Source: Purpureocillium takamizusanense | Taxonomy: Eukaryota > Ascomycota > Sordariomycetes > Hypocreales > Ophiocordycipitaceae | DNA length: 64,000 nucleotides | Direction of reading: 5' to 3' | NCBI RefSeq assembly: GCF_022605165.1 | Contig: NC_063069.1 | Location: 372,001 to 436,000, forward strand | In this document: positions 55,046 to 64,000 of the stretch, one piece after another | Layout: each line of letters opens with the position of its first letter | Numbering within the stretch: position 1 is the stretch's first letter | The notes under the pieces: model-generated | Told to the model about the DNA's origin: nothing | Database searches by the model: none | Seen by the model: only the letters and a program-made list of their open reading frames with translations | Made by a program: the position numbers and the translations under genes

Positions 55046-56174
55046 CTACAACTTGGATCCTTCCAAGCGCCGCCCTGTCTCATCAAAGCGAATCTGCTTT
55101 CCGTGAACCAGGGCCTCCTGCAACGCTGCCCCAATCTCCACGGCCTTGACCGCGTTGCTAAGCTTCATGGGCAACGGTTTGTTGTCCAGGCACGCCTCGG
55201 TGAACTCATTGGACTCTTGCACAAAGGCCATTTCGAAGCGCCCGTAATAATCATGCGGCACCTCGCGTGTGATTCCGCCAGCGTGGAAATGATTGACGAG
55301 GTTGATCTGTGGGTTGCCGTTGACAGACAGCTTCCCCTCTGTTCCGATGATCTCGGTCGTGTCCTCCTGACCGTGCGCCATCATGCGCGAGCAGTAGTAG
55401 TACGCGATCTTGCCACCCCAAAACTCGACGACGCCCACCGCGTTGTCGAAGTCGTTGTGCTTGGCCAAGTCGGGCTGCACGGCGCGGATGCCGTACGCCG
55501 AGATAGACTTGGGCATGATGTGGTCACCGAAGAACCAGAGCGTTAGGTCAATGTCGTGAATCGACATGTCGACGAAAACGCCGCCCGACCAGGCAGCGTA
55601 CTCGACGAAGAAGCCTGATGGGTCGTGCTTGTCGCAAGTCTGACTGCGGATGATGGAGGGTCTTCCGATGAGGCCGCGATCCATCTTGCCGTATGCATCT
55701 CGGTACGAGGCGTCGAATCGGCGAGAGAAGCCGCACATGACCTTTAGGTGTGGCCTCTTCCTGGCCTCGGCAACGACATCTCGACACTGTGGGGGCATCA
55801 GCGACAACCAATTTCTGTATACTTTGCAGTCTTGAAACACATTCACGCACCACATTGATGTTCGTGGACAAGGGCTTCTCGCAGAGGACGTGCAGGTCTT
55901 TGCGCATTGCCTGGATGGCTTCTTCGGCATGAACAGAAGTCGCCGTGCCGATGACGACGGCATTGAGCCCCGGGTGCTCCAACATCTTCTGATAATCATC
56001 GTACAAGGTCACGCCGTACGGCTCGAGGTTGACCTTGCCCCATGCGAGCTCCTCTTGGTCCGGCGAGAAGGCAGCGACGAGCTCTGCGCGAGGCGTTCGG
56101 TTGAGGAAATTGAGAGCATGTCGTTTGCCCATGCGGCCGAGTCCGGCGGCAGCAATTTGGAGTTTCTTTGCCAT
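55046..56174 (-). CDS. Gfo/Idh/MocA oxidoreductase, myo-inositol 2-dehydrogenase-like
   Basis: Exons 55851-56174 and 55046-55786 with a 64-base phase-0 intron give 354 residues. The N-terminal Rossmann domain carries GLGRMGKRHALN as the NAD-binding loop and CEKPLS with the conserved lysine. The C-terminal domain contains GFSRRFDASYRDAY and DMSIHDIDLTLWFFG, where the Asp and His of the inositol dehydrogenase group are found. Such enzymes oxidise a ring hydroxyl of inositol or a related sugar to a ketone with NAD(P). An inositol-type transporter lies 4 kb away, which strengthens but does not prove an inositol or similar polyol substrate. The donor was chosen as GTGCGT because it joins NINV to CRDVVAEA in frame; the later GTGTTT breaks the frame. 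Confidence 0.88.
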
Positions 56175-57615
56175 GTTGTACGGCCGAGAGCAGCGAGCAA
56201 GGGGATGTAATGGCGTATAAGAGGAAGCTGTCGAGAACGATGCATCAATGACCTCGAGTTTTGCGGTAAAAGAAGCCGGCTTTTATTTAGACAAAGGCGC
56301 CCAATACCAGCCCTTACGGACTCCGGTCTCCGCATCGTGGGCATCTGAGAGCCAAATCGTCATGCTGTTACTTTGCCAGCGAAAACCTGCGAGTTGACAT
56401 CTCGGCTTATGCAGAGGCAGTCACCGCTTCGACCCTCTCTGGTATAAAACACTTCCGCTCGCCGAAAATTGCCATTCAAGGTTGCAGTGACTTTCATGGC
56501 GTCGGTGGAGCCTTCAGCAAGGCGAGGAGGGGTAATAGTCAAGCCTTCAGTCGCTTGGGGGGAGGCCAATACGGGAGACAAGTTTCGGCCAACGCAAATT
56601 GCTCCATTGGGCGAATTCGGGAGAAATCGCTCCTTGTGTGTATTGATTTGGCCAGATGCTTATCAGACTAACGCTGTCCGACCTGCCACCCGAACCTGTT
56701 CGAGTAGCACTGCGTTGCCACCTACTTCGAGTCTTAGCAATCACTGCTTTCGCGTCTTGATCATCTGACAGGACCCTGCTCTGCCATACCCCAGCGCCAC
56801 CTTGAAAGCCCGAAGTCGGTGGGGGCCGTGGCGCCTGGGGTAGCCGACCCTCCACGATGTGCCTGCTCACAGTCTGCCGTGGCGACGGGGGATCGCTGGT
56901 ATCGACATGAGCGGCGCCTTCTACATCGCGCCTCATGATACTGTTTTGCACATTACTTAATTCCAAGCAAATTGCTCGACTTGCCGCGAATCTGGATCAT
57001 ATCTTCCTTCGCAACTTAGACGTGGCAAATGCCCTAATGCCTACATATACAGACGAGTATGACACGCAGGGAAGGAGGCAGCCTGGACCATGAGGCACAA
57101 AGAGATGGAAAGAAACGGTGCGAAGATAGCACAATCCCATTTGCGGTATAGGTGATGTGCGAGTGAATTCCCTGCAGCCTGGTCATTACGAGACGAGAAC
57201 AAGAAAAGTGCCGTCATGCGTGAGGCCGCCGGTGCGATATGTGCCCGGGACCCGAGACACTGAGCTCGTTCAACGTAGTTGACGCGCGCAAGGATGCCAC
57301 ACTAACCATGTTGAATTCGATAATTTCGGCATATTATGATCTAAATCAACTGGTGGACCCTTGCACTATTCGGCGATCTGCTGCATAGGTGATAGTATGT
57401 GCCTTACTTATAGCTTTAAGGTCTCATCATTTCCAGTACGATAGATGGGAAATATTGGATAATAGAAGGTTATGGAATAATATTCATCGTAAAAATGACA
57501 CATCGAAAGTAATAGACCACGAGAGATGAAGGCTAGCCCTGAAAGCCAACCACATCCTCCCCCATCGGGTAGAGTACTGAAGCCCGTTTACATCACCCTT
57601 TAGTCATGACTACTT
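56175..57615. other. Gene-poor spacer with AT-rich part
   Basis: No gene was recognised. The right half (about 57280-57560) is clearly richer in A and T than the flanking genes. No transposon end or long repeat was visible. Confidence 0.5.
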
Positions 57616-58215
57616 CTAACAGCCATGTTGATCAGAGCCCTGAGCCTTGTCACAAAAGTCGAGACCCGAGTACCACCTCATATAGCCAATGTTGGCCGTC
57701 GTTGTCCCATCATTACCCTGGTTCTGATGGCAAGTGCCCGGCACGTAGCTTCCACAAGCCTTTGACACCCTCGCCAGCAGTTTGGTAATGTGGCCAGAGC
57801 TTGCCCAGGCCTGCCTATCATCGCTTCTGTTGCAAACGAACGCAACCGTTATTCCCCGAATTGCATACACAGCCTTGTTTTTGAACCATTTGCCGGAGCC
57901 CATTTGAATCTTGATATCCGCCACGGCAGCGTCAGTGTCTCCTGTGGGCAGAGTGAAACCGCAGCCGCAATACTTTGAATATTCGGGAGTATTCTCATTT
58001 GCCAGCCAGTCGTCGCGCCCATAGAGCTGCTTCTCGCTCTCCGCCAGAAGTGATCGCGCCTCGGAAACAGAATGGATAGGGTTGGAGATGCGTTTATGGA
58101 TCTCGTTGCCAAACTCGTCCTCGGTGACAACATAGACGCCATCCGTTGTGTTCGTCGGGATGACGGCGGCAATGGCCCCGGTGACGAGGGTAAGGAGAAT
58201 GGCAAAGGATCGCAT
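57616..58215 (-). CDS. Secreted cysteine-containing protein, unrecognised
   Basis: A single exon of 199 codons starting at 58215 with a signal peptide (MRSFAILLTLVTGAIAAVIP). A Lys-Arg pair at about residue 42 (IHKR) could be a Kex2 site, dividing a short propeptide from the mature chain. The mature part has seven cysteines (YCGCGF, AFVCNR, KACGS, GTCHQ, DFCDK, and a C-terminal HGC) and ends with the last cysteine at the carboxyl terminus. The N-terminal segment TTDGVYVVTEDEFGNE is regular and beta-like. No family was recognised with confidence. Secretion, size and cysteines are compatible with an effector or wall protein; function is not assigned. It lies isolated in the gene-poor stretch. 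Confidence 0.65.
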   Translation of the reverse strand: MRSFAILLTLVTGAIAAVIPTNTTDGVYVVTEDEFGNEIHKRISNPIHSVSEARSLLAESEKQLYGRDDWLANENTPEYSKYCGCGFTLPTGDTDAAVADIKIQMGSGKWFKNKAVYAIRGITVAFVCNRSDDRQAWASSGHITKLLARVSKACGSYVPGTCHQNQGNDGTTTANIGYMRWYSGLDFCDKAQGSDQHGC

Positions 58216-59441
58216 CGTGTCGACAATAGATGAAGTGCTTTAAAGAGTGACTGTTGGGTGTTCCCTGTGTGAAGCTGGGGCTCTCGGCATCAAACCTGAT
58301 AGTGAGAGATCATGGCCTTCAATATATATCAACATTCGTATGTTGACAGCCTCACGATGCTTCGCGGGGTAGCAAGCAGGCAGCCAATGGTGCTATCGCA
58401 GGAGCATACGTCGAAGCATTGTGTAAAATCTCGCACTCTTTGGCGGTTTCGGCCATTGCATCTCCCAGGTCAGAATGTGGCCCGCGACCCGGGCTTGCGG
58501 TCGGAGTGAAACGTGGGGGGGAACGCCCTCTCAGGCACTCGAGGGCGAATACGAAGAGGCGCCTGCGGACTGGCGGCTCTGCCTTCATTGACAATACACG
58601 TGCCGTGAGCTTAAGCGCGGCGCACGAGGTCGGAGACCTCTCAAGACATGCGAGTTCGCTTTCTTAGCAGCTGGACTCCCGCAGCACGGCACGCGGCCGA
58701 GCGCTAAGGTTGTCGTGCCTGCAGCTGCGTATGCAGCCCCGGGTTTCAATACTATGCCCCTCAGCGAGGGGGCGCGGACGAGAGATCAAGTCAGTCTGCT
58801 GCCCATGCGTCTCCGGCTACGCGTATGACTCGCTGCTGCATTGCAAAATTACTACGTTGTCCTATTACACAATTGTTTACTCGTGCTTCGCAGGTAAGTT
58901 ATCAATTCATCTTTCTTGCAACTCGTATTGACTACGGCATGGTCGAGCATGTACAGCAATCAAGTCCCCTCTCCGCCACCAACAACTTGGAGCTCGTGGT
59001 GGAGCAATAGTTTGCAGCCCGCTGGATCCCCTCAAAGTGAGGCAGTCTCATCAGCGGTGGCGCCCGGAGACAATTGTCTTACATCTTGTGCCTGGCCTCA
59101 ACTCTGGGTTATCCACACGTAACTGTCTATGTGCGTTCGCCCGCACGTGCCCGGAGAACTATGCGTTAAGATAGACAAAAGCATATCTGTCATAAATGCA
59201 GACGGATTCAATTGCCGAAACGTCAGCAGGTTAGGAATTGACGGCTTGCAACATGAACGGACCAACATCAACTCACCAACATCACATGCAGGTGGCCAGG
59301 CCCCGCTCACCGGGCATCATGTGCGTTGACCCAATGACTAGCATAATGCATCAATGACAGAGACAGGGTCAGCTTACTTCATACTCGGATGCTTAGCGGA
59401 GGTATATGATGTCGCCTGGTCATTTTATGCTTACGCGCATC
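58216..59441. other. Gene-poor spacer
   Basis: No gene, domain or repeat structure was recognised on either strand. Confidence 0.5.
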
Positions 59442-59552
59442 ATGGCCCCCTCACCCAACGTTCTAGCCGAGATAGACCATCCTTCGTGCCACGCATGTCG
59501 CCGCCAGAAACTGAGGTGCATGAGGAAGCACCCCGCGTGTGGCCACTGCTAA
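59442..59552 (+). pseudogene. Broken Zn2Cys6 regulator gene (start fragment)
   Basis: An ATG at 59442 opens 36 codons encoding five of six zinc-cluster cysteines in perfect register (C16, C19, C26, C33, C36: CHACRRQKLRC and ACGHC). A TAA stop at 59550-59552 follows the fifth cysteine at once. The same frame beyond the stop reads QRGMLTR, the usual type of linker, but the sixth cysteine is missing. No splice site rescues it and no regulator body is recognisable downstream. It is best read as the front of a dead regulator gene. Confidence 0.6.
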
Positions 59553-61111
59553 CAACGTGGCATGTTGACGCGACTCGGTGATCCCACGTTCGTGGCATAA
59601 TTGCTGAGTTTAGACTATAAGATGAACCGTGCATCTTGCCCTAGGAAGAACAACCTGGGCTCAGCAATGGCGTCGTTGAAGGCCTCAGTAAGAGAGCAGG
59701 TATGAGTCTCAGCACTTGAGCAGAGCCGCCGCCGTTAATATGTGTGACAATAGCAGCTTTCAGAGGATGTAAACCAAAAGTTCTTTCATCGAAGACAGCA
59801 AGAGACGGCTTTAGACGACCATGGATGACGCCAGGTTTCGTTTGATGTTGCCATTCGAAGCTCACTGGGGCCTGGCACTTACCTCGTTCACGTCCGAGAT
59901 TCGGAAATTCGCTCCTATAGCAGAAACCCCGATCACATATATTGATGAGGCAGACGCCGTCGAGAATAAAGGCGCCTATTTGCGAAGCGTTCGGAAGAGG
60001 CGACGGGCTGATGACGTGAGCCGCTATCGCCCTCCTACATGTGCCATCGCGAGAGCAATCCCGAGGCATTTTGGTCGCATGTCACTATCCACGAGTCTTG
60101 TAGAGGGCATTGCTCACCTATATCTCGAAAAGGTACTTTACTGCATGCCGATGATTCATGTACCCGACCCAAGCTCCCCTGGAACCTACTGGGCGACAGC
60201 GCCTCTGGCTGGTCATTGATCAAATGCCATGGCGGTAGCAACCCTGCAATTCGTAAATCGATATGAAGACAATCGCTCTGTTGTCGATAGACGTGTAGCC
60301 GGATGTCACGATCCAGCGTCGCTAAATAGTGAAGCGCCGAGCCACCGATACACAATGGACCTGGGGAACAAGCATGGGCCTTGACAGGCCCAATTACGAG
60401 ATATGCTGAGCATTTACAGCTATGCATCAAGGACGACGACGATGGCTATCGTCGCGCATTTCATTCATGCTGATAGTAAACACTTGCTTCTACACCGGGC
60501 TGGGTTGAGCGTGAAGAGAGGAGAAAAATATTTTGAATCACCTTAAACAGGTAGTTTTTGAGACTTGAGGTGCCCTCAGTGCACACAGTACGATTGACAG
60601 TAGAGGGACTCTGTCAATTTTCCGAGGCCGATAGCATGAGCTGGCCCCGGTTACTGTCAGTGGATAAACATGAACAGGCGTCGCCCTGGTATGTATAGCC
60701 ACTTCAAACGTCAACTGTATCGCGCTGTTCCTTGATCTCACGCGTAACGGTGCGAAGCATGGCACCAGCTTCAACACGCATATACTGGCAATGTCACAAG
60801 AATATGGTTCATCGACGGGACGACTTCTTTTGTTGCAGATTAATAATATAATATGGATTAATGCGCCTCTTAGCTGCCTCTCGTGCCGTATTAGTTTGTA
60901 CTCCTTTATTTACGTCCGGGATGACGGTTTGTTGTCCCATTTTGTCATGCTGCTCTGTGGCTCTCCCCAGGCTTCCGCCACCCATTTCGAAATATGTACG
61001 ACATAGTTATATAGTGGCGAAATTGCCGGCACCTTCAGAGTGTTCTATCAGTGTGGCTCCCCCCGTGGCAGGCATTCAAGAGATTGGGCACCCCATCTCC
61101 AGTCCGGCGCT
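59553..61111. other. Gene-poor spacer downstream of broken regulator
   Basis: Open frames of up to 142 codons (minus 59641-60069, plus 59821-60219) overlap each other and lack domains. No recognisable regulator domain remains. The rest is featureless, with AT-rich patches near 60530 and 60830-60910. Confidence 0.45.
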
Positions 61112-61507
61112 TCAATATCTGACACCTGGCGCCCGCCAAAGTGACCACTCAGGTCTCAGTGATATGACTTTGAGGCATACCCGAATATTGGCCCGGCCGA
61201 GATGACGACTGGTGGCGGGGTGCCCGTGCGTAGCAGAAAATGTAGGCCGATCGTCGGACTGTCGGGAATAACAACCGCTCAGGATTTGCCCCACCGAATG
61301 CCCTGCCGCGGTTGGGGTGCATGGGAAGCTCGCTGGGGGTTTCTCAAGATGCTGCATGTGTTTGCCCAAGTCAGAATCGTTGAAGGAGTTGAGGCTGGTC
61401 TCAGCCGGCATGTTCGAGTAATGAAAGCCTTCATTGCCGAGCGCAGTAATTGCAGTAGCATATAGTATTACCAGAAGCGTTATATGTGATGAAGATACGA
61501 AGCTCAT
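61112..61507 (-). CDS. Possible small secreted protein, weak model
   Basis: An open frame of 131 codons from 61507 begins with a plausible signal peptide (MSFVSSSHITLLVILYATAITALG). The following ~55 residues look like ordinary soluble protein (MPAETSLNSFNDSDLGKHMQ) with two cysteines. The last ~50 residues are compositionally odd (Arg, His, Ser) and may be intron or read-through. No family was recognised, and codon use does not set it apart. It is kept because of the leader only. Confidence 0.3.
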   Translation of the reverse strand: MSFVSSSHITLLVILYATAITALGNEGFHYSNMPAETSLNSFNDSDLGKHMQHLEKPPASFPCTPTAAGHSVGQILSGCYSRQSDDRPTFSATHGHPATSRHLGRANIRVCLKVISLRPEWSLWRAPGVRY

Positions 61508-62141
61508 CTTCTTTGTTTCTCGTGGCGGAGTCTAGATGTATAGCGGCGGGTGCAGAGGCCGGCAAGTGGAGCGTTGGCGGCGAGGGCCGTGAGCCGTTCT
61601 TCCTGCGTTTTTCATGGATGCCTACTTCGTAGAGTGCTCCCATAACGGGTCGTAGGAATAGGGGAATTGTCTCTGGTCTTCTCGGAACAAAAGTGTTGTC
61701 CCGTGTTTATCCGTGTGGCAGCTCTCAACACCTCGCGAGGCATCAAGCGGCCTATTGGCCTCGAAAGCGGCAGTCGAATGTCCCTCTCTCTAACTGTGTG
61801 CGCCAGGGGTAATTTGCCACCCTCGACCAACGCGCCCAGCTCAGTCAGGATAAACGAAGTGTTGGTTACCAATCCTCCGCTGCAAAGAATGCGTTAATGC
61901 AAGAAAGCCGGGGTAAGACAGGCGGGCGTGAGGCCAACATGATGGATCAGCAAGTTATTAGCACAGTGATGGATCCGGATACAGCGGAGTGACAGCCCTG
62001 CGAGTGCTTGTTGGTTCAAGAGCCCTGGGAATATATTCGGCCGGATGCCCCCCATTGTTGCCTTCAATATTCCCTCCCCAGGCTCATCTCCTGCGACAAG
62101 GAGAACGCTTGTGTCTCGGTGCTCGTCAGACCGCGGACCGG
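61508..62141. other. Spacer upstream of the PTH11-like receptor
   Basis: This is the presumed promoter of the gene at 62142. No domain-bearing frame was seen. Confidence 0.5.
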
Positions 62142-63449
62142 ATGCACGTTTCTCTTGACAACCTCAGGCCCTCGGCGGCCGAAGACCAGGGACCGGCGCT
62201 CTGGACCACCGTCACCACATTCACAGTACTGGCGCAGGTCGCCGTCGTCGGGAGGCTGTGTGCGCGGCGTCTTAAGGGGGTATCATTGGCCGCCGACGAC
62301 TACCTCATCTGTCTCGCCCAGGTAATGTCTCTCACAGCAATCCGCCGCTGACACGACAGCCTCAAAATTAACAGGTTGCCAGGTCCAGTCTTGGACACTT
62401 TTTGGCTTGTTCGTCGGGTGTGAGTTTCGTTGTATCGTCCAAGTTGCAAACAATGCCTCAACTGACATGGACGGCCAGTACGGCAACATGGACTCGGCAA
62501 GCACCGTTCTACCGTGCCTGTGCCTTTCCTCACCACGTTTTACCGCTTCCTCTACTACTACCAGATCGTGTACTCGATAACACCACCGACCATCAAGCTG
62601 TCTCTGGTATTCCTCTATGCACGGCTCTTCCCGTCGCCCCGCTTCCGCACCTTGCTATGGCTCACGGGCGTGATCGTCGCCGTCTGGGGCGTTGCGTCCA
62701 TGTTTATCAGCGTTTTCGCCTGCGACCCTATCGAGGCATTCTGGACACGCCAAGGGAAATGCATGAGGCTGAGAACATTTGGGATTGCCTATTCCATTAT
62801 CAACATCATCACAGACTTCGCGGTGTGGCTGATGCCGATACCCGCCATGTGGAGGGTACAGCTGCCGCTGGGCCAGAAAATTGCCCTGAGCGTCATATTT
62901 TTACTCGGACTTTTGTAAGAGACCCCCATCTTCCAGCCATCCTAAGAGTTGAGTGGCCTCGTTTTATAGGCGCATTACTTACTTACTTGCCTGGACAGTG
63001 ACTGCGGCGCAGCCCTCGGCCGTCCTCTGTCCATGCTGGCCCACCAGAATCAGGACTACACCTGGGAATTTTCGAACGGCGTGAAATGGGCCATCATCGA
63101 GATATGCATCGGTATCATCTGCACATGCCTGCCGGCCATGCGCACCCTCTTGAGCTTCGCTTGGGCGTGCAGGTTCGGCAGGACCTACTCGCACGATCAC
63201 ACAGGCATGAGTCGCCACTCGAGGACTGTGCGCAGCGCGACGCGGCCAAATACCAGCGACTGCAACAATCCCGCAACCCATACCCGGGGGTATAGGGGCT
63301 CAGATGACTATCCGTCATGCGATGACGGCGGGGATGACGGCCACAGCACGGGGGACGAGCGGTGCTTGACGACTGACTGGAAAAAAACACGGGTCTCGAG
63401 CGATGGTGGCGTCGAGCTTGGGTCAATAAAGAAGGAAGAAGCTACATAG
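62142..63449 (+). CDS. PTH11-like (rhodopsin-domain) integral membrane protein
   Basis: Exons 62142-62321, 62383-62419, 62479-62914 and 62999-63449 give 367 residues. The second exon is only 37 bases. The joined product shows the fungal rhodopsin/PTH11 pattern: an N-terminal helix, ADDYLICLAQ, QHGLGKHR, IVYSITPPTIKLSLVFLYARLFP, ACDPIEAFW, ITDFAVWLMPIPAMWRVQLP, and WAIIEICIGIICTCLPAMRTLL as the last helix. A ~110-residue Ser/Thr/Asp-rich cytosolic tail follows. No CFEM domain is present at the front. The family includes surface-sensing receptors such as PTH11, but most members have no known ligand. The acceptor of exon 2 was set at the second AG because it keeps the helix and permits the strong GTGAGT donor. 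It converges on the fucosidase with 57 bases between stops. Confidence 0.82.
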
Positions 63450-63506
63450 AAAGAAAAGAGACCACACAAGAACTCAGACAAAAACCGACCTGTGTTCTGC
63501 TATATG

Positions 63507-64000
63507 CTACTCGTTTCTCGTCACGGGGGCCGTGCAATCTCCCGACTTGTACTCAATCTTGAATGTCCATACATACTCGTCCCCCTTGACGATCTCGTCG
63601 CCCAGCTTGAGGGTCAGCTTTCCGATTCCGTCCCAAGACACCGGGACCTTCTTGCCGTGCTGGCTGCCGCCTACGACCGTGACCTTGTCGCCCGGCAAAT
63701 ACGGCACCGGCTCCGAAATCGACAGGCTAGCTGGGGGCGCACCCAGATGGTGGATGTAAAACGCATCGCTCGTCGTCGTGTATCGCAGTGGATCAAGACC
63801 GGGAGTGACCTTCCAGTAGCGAGTGTTGAAGATGGCCTCGCCGTGCCCCTTGATCCACCTCCCCGCGTCGCGCAGCCCCTTTTGCATAATCTCCGGGATC
63901 GAGCCATCGTGCGCGGGCCCAATGTCGAGAAGAAAGTTGCCGTTCTTGCTGACAATATCGACGAGCGTGCGCGTAATGTTCTCGCCCGTAAGGTACTTGT
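63507..64000 (-). CDS. GH29 alpha-L-fucosidase, 5' part outside window
   Basis: The frame is open from the right edge (64000) to the stop at 63507. It shows the end of the GH29 catalytic domain: LVDIVSKNGNFLLDIGPAHD, then GSIPEIMQKGLRDAGRWIKG and GEAIFNTRYW. A ~90-residue beta-type C-terminal domain follows (LRYTTTSDAFYIHHLG, KVTVVGGSQHGKKVPVSWD). GH29 enzymes release L-fucose from glycans by a retaining mechanism and are often secreted in fungi. The catalytic nucleophile region and any signal peptide lie beyond the window. Confidence 0.9.
   Translation of the reverse strand, partial: KYLTGENITRTLVDIVSKNGNFLLDIGPAHDGSIPEIMQKGLRDAGRWIKGHGEAIFNTRYWKVTPGLDPLRYTTTSDAFYIHHLGAPPASLSISEPVPYLPGDKVTVVGGSQHGKKVPVSWDGIGKLTLKLGDEIVKGDEYVWTFKIEYKSGDCTAPVTRNE

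Noticed and set aside
59641..60219. Overlapping frames on both strands that might be the body of the broken regulator
   Set aside because: Neither shows any of the sequence blocks seen in the three cluster regulators.

Overview
The window comes from a filamentous ascomycete, most likely a sordariomycete of the Hypocreales type. Most coding sequence is GC-rich. Genes have one to nine exons joined by short introns (mostly 50-150 bases) with GTRNGY donors, CTRAC-like branch points and YAG acceptors. The gene content includes fungal-only families: Zn2Cys6 regulators, a PTH11-like receptor, a fungal GT90 and DUF7702. All exon joins were worked out by hand from reading frame and splice signals; where two joins are possible this is stated.

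Positions 1-11 kb are accessory. They hold a membrane GT90 glycosyltransferase cut by the left edge (minus strand), a possible small secreted protein, two paralogous ten-cysteine secreted proteins (5103-5351 and 6740-7009), and an NCS1 purine/cytosine permease. Positions 12-30 kb are a conserved housekeeping block: CHL1 helicase and ribosomal protein uL15 share a 337-base promoter region, CDC7 kinase and condensin subunit CND1 share another, and FCP1 CTD phosphatase and complex I subunit NDUFA13 follow. Three of these (CHL1, CDC7, CND1) act in chromosome replication or segregation.

Positions 30-39.5 kb hold a long repeat-rich spacer, a secreted S41-type peptidase-like protein with a Thr-rich linker, and an orphan basic secreted protein.

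Positions 39.9-56.2 kb form a candidate metabolic gene cluster: a P450, a cytochrome P450 reductase, a sugar/inositol-type MFS transporter, a DUF7702 membrane protein, a Gfo/Idh/MocA dehydrogenase resembling inositol 2-dehydrogenase, and three regulators of the Zn2Cys6/Fungal_trans_2 type. The simplest reading is import of a polyol or sugar-like compound, oxidation by the dehydrogenase, and a P450 step fed by its own reductase. The substrate is unknown. One regulator encodes its zinc cluster across two consecutive microexons of 14 and 11 bases.

Positions 56.2-62.1 kb are gene-poor with more AT-rich patches. They hold a secreted cysteine-containing protein and a broken Zn2Cys6 gene start. The right end carries a PTH11-like seven-helix receptor and the 3' part of a GH29 alpha-L-fucosidase. 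No tRNA, rRNA, CRISPR array or intact transposon was recognised.
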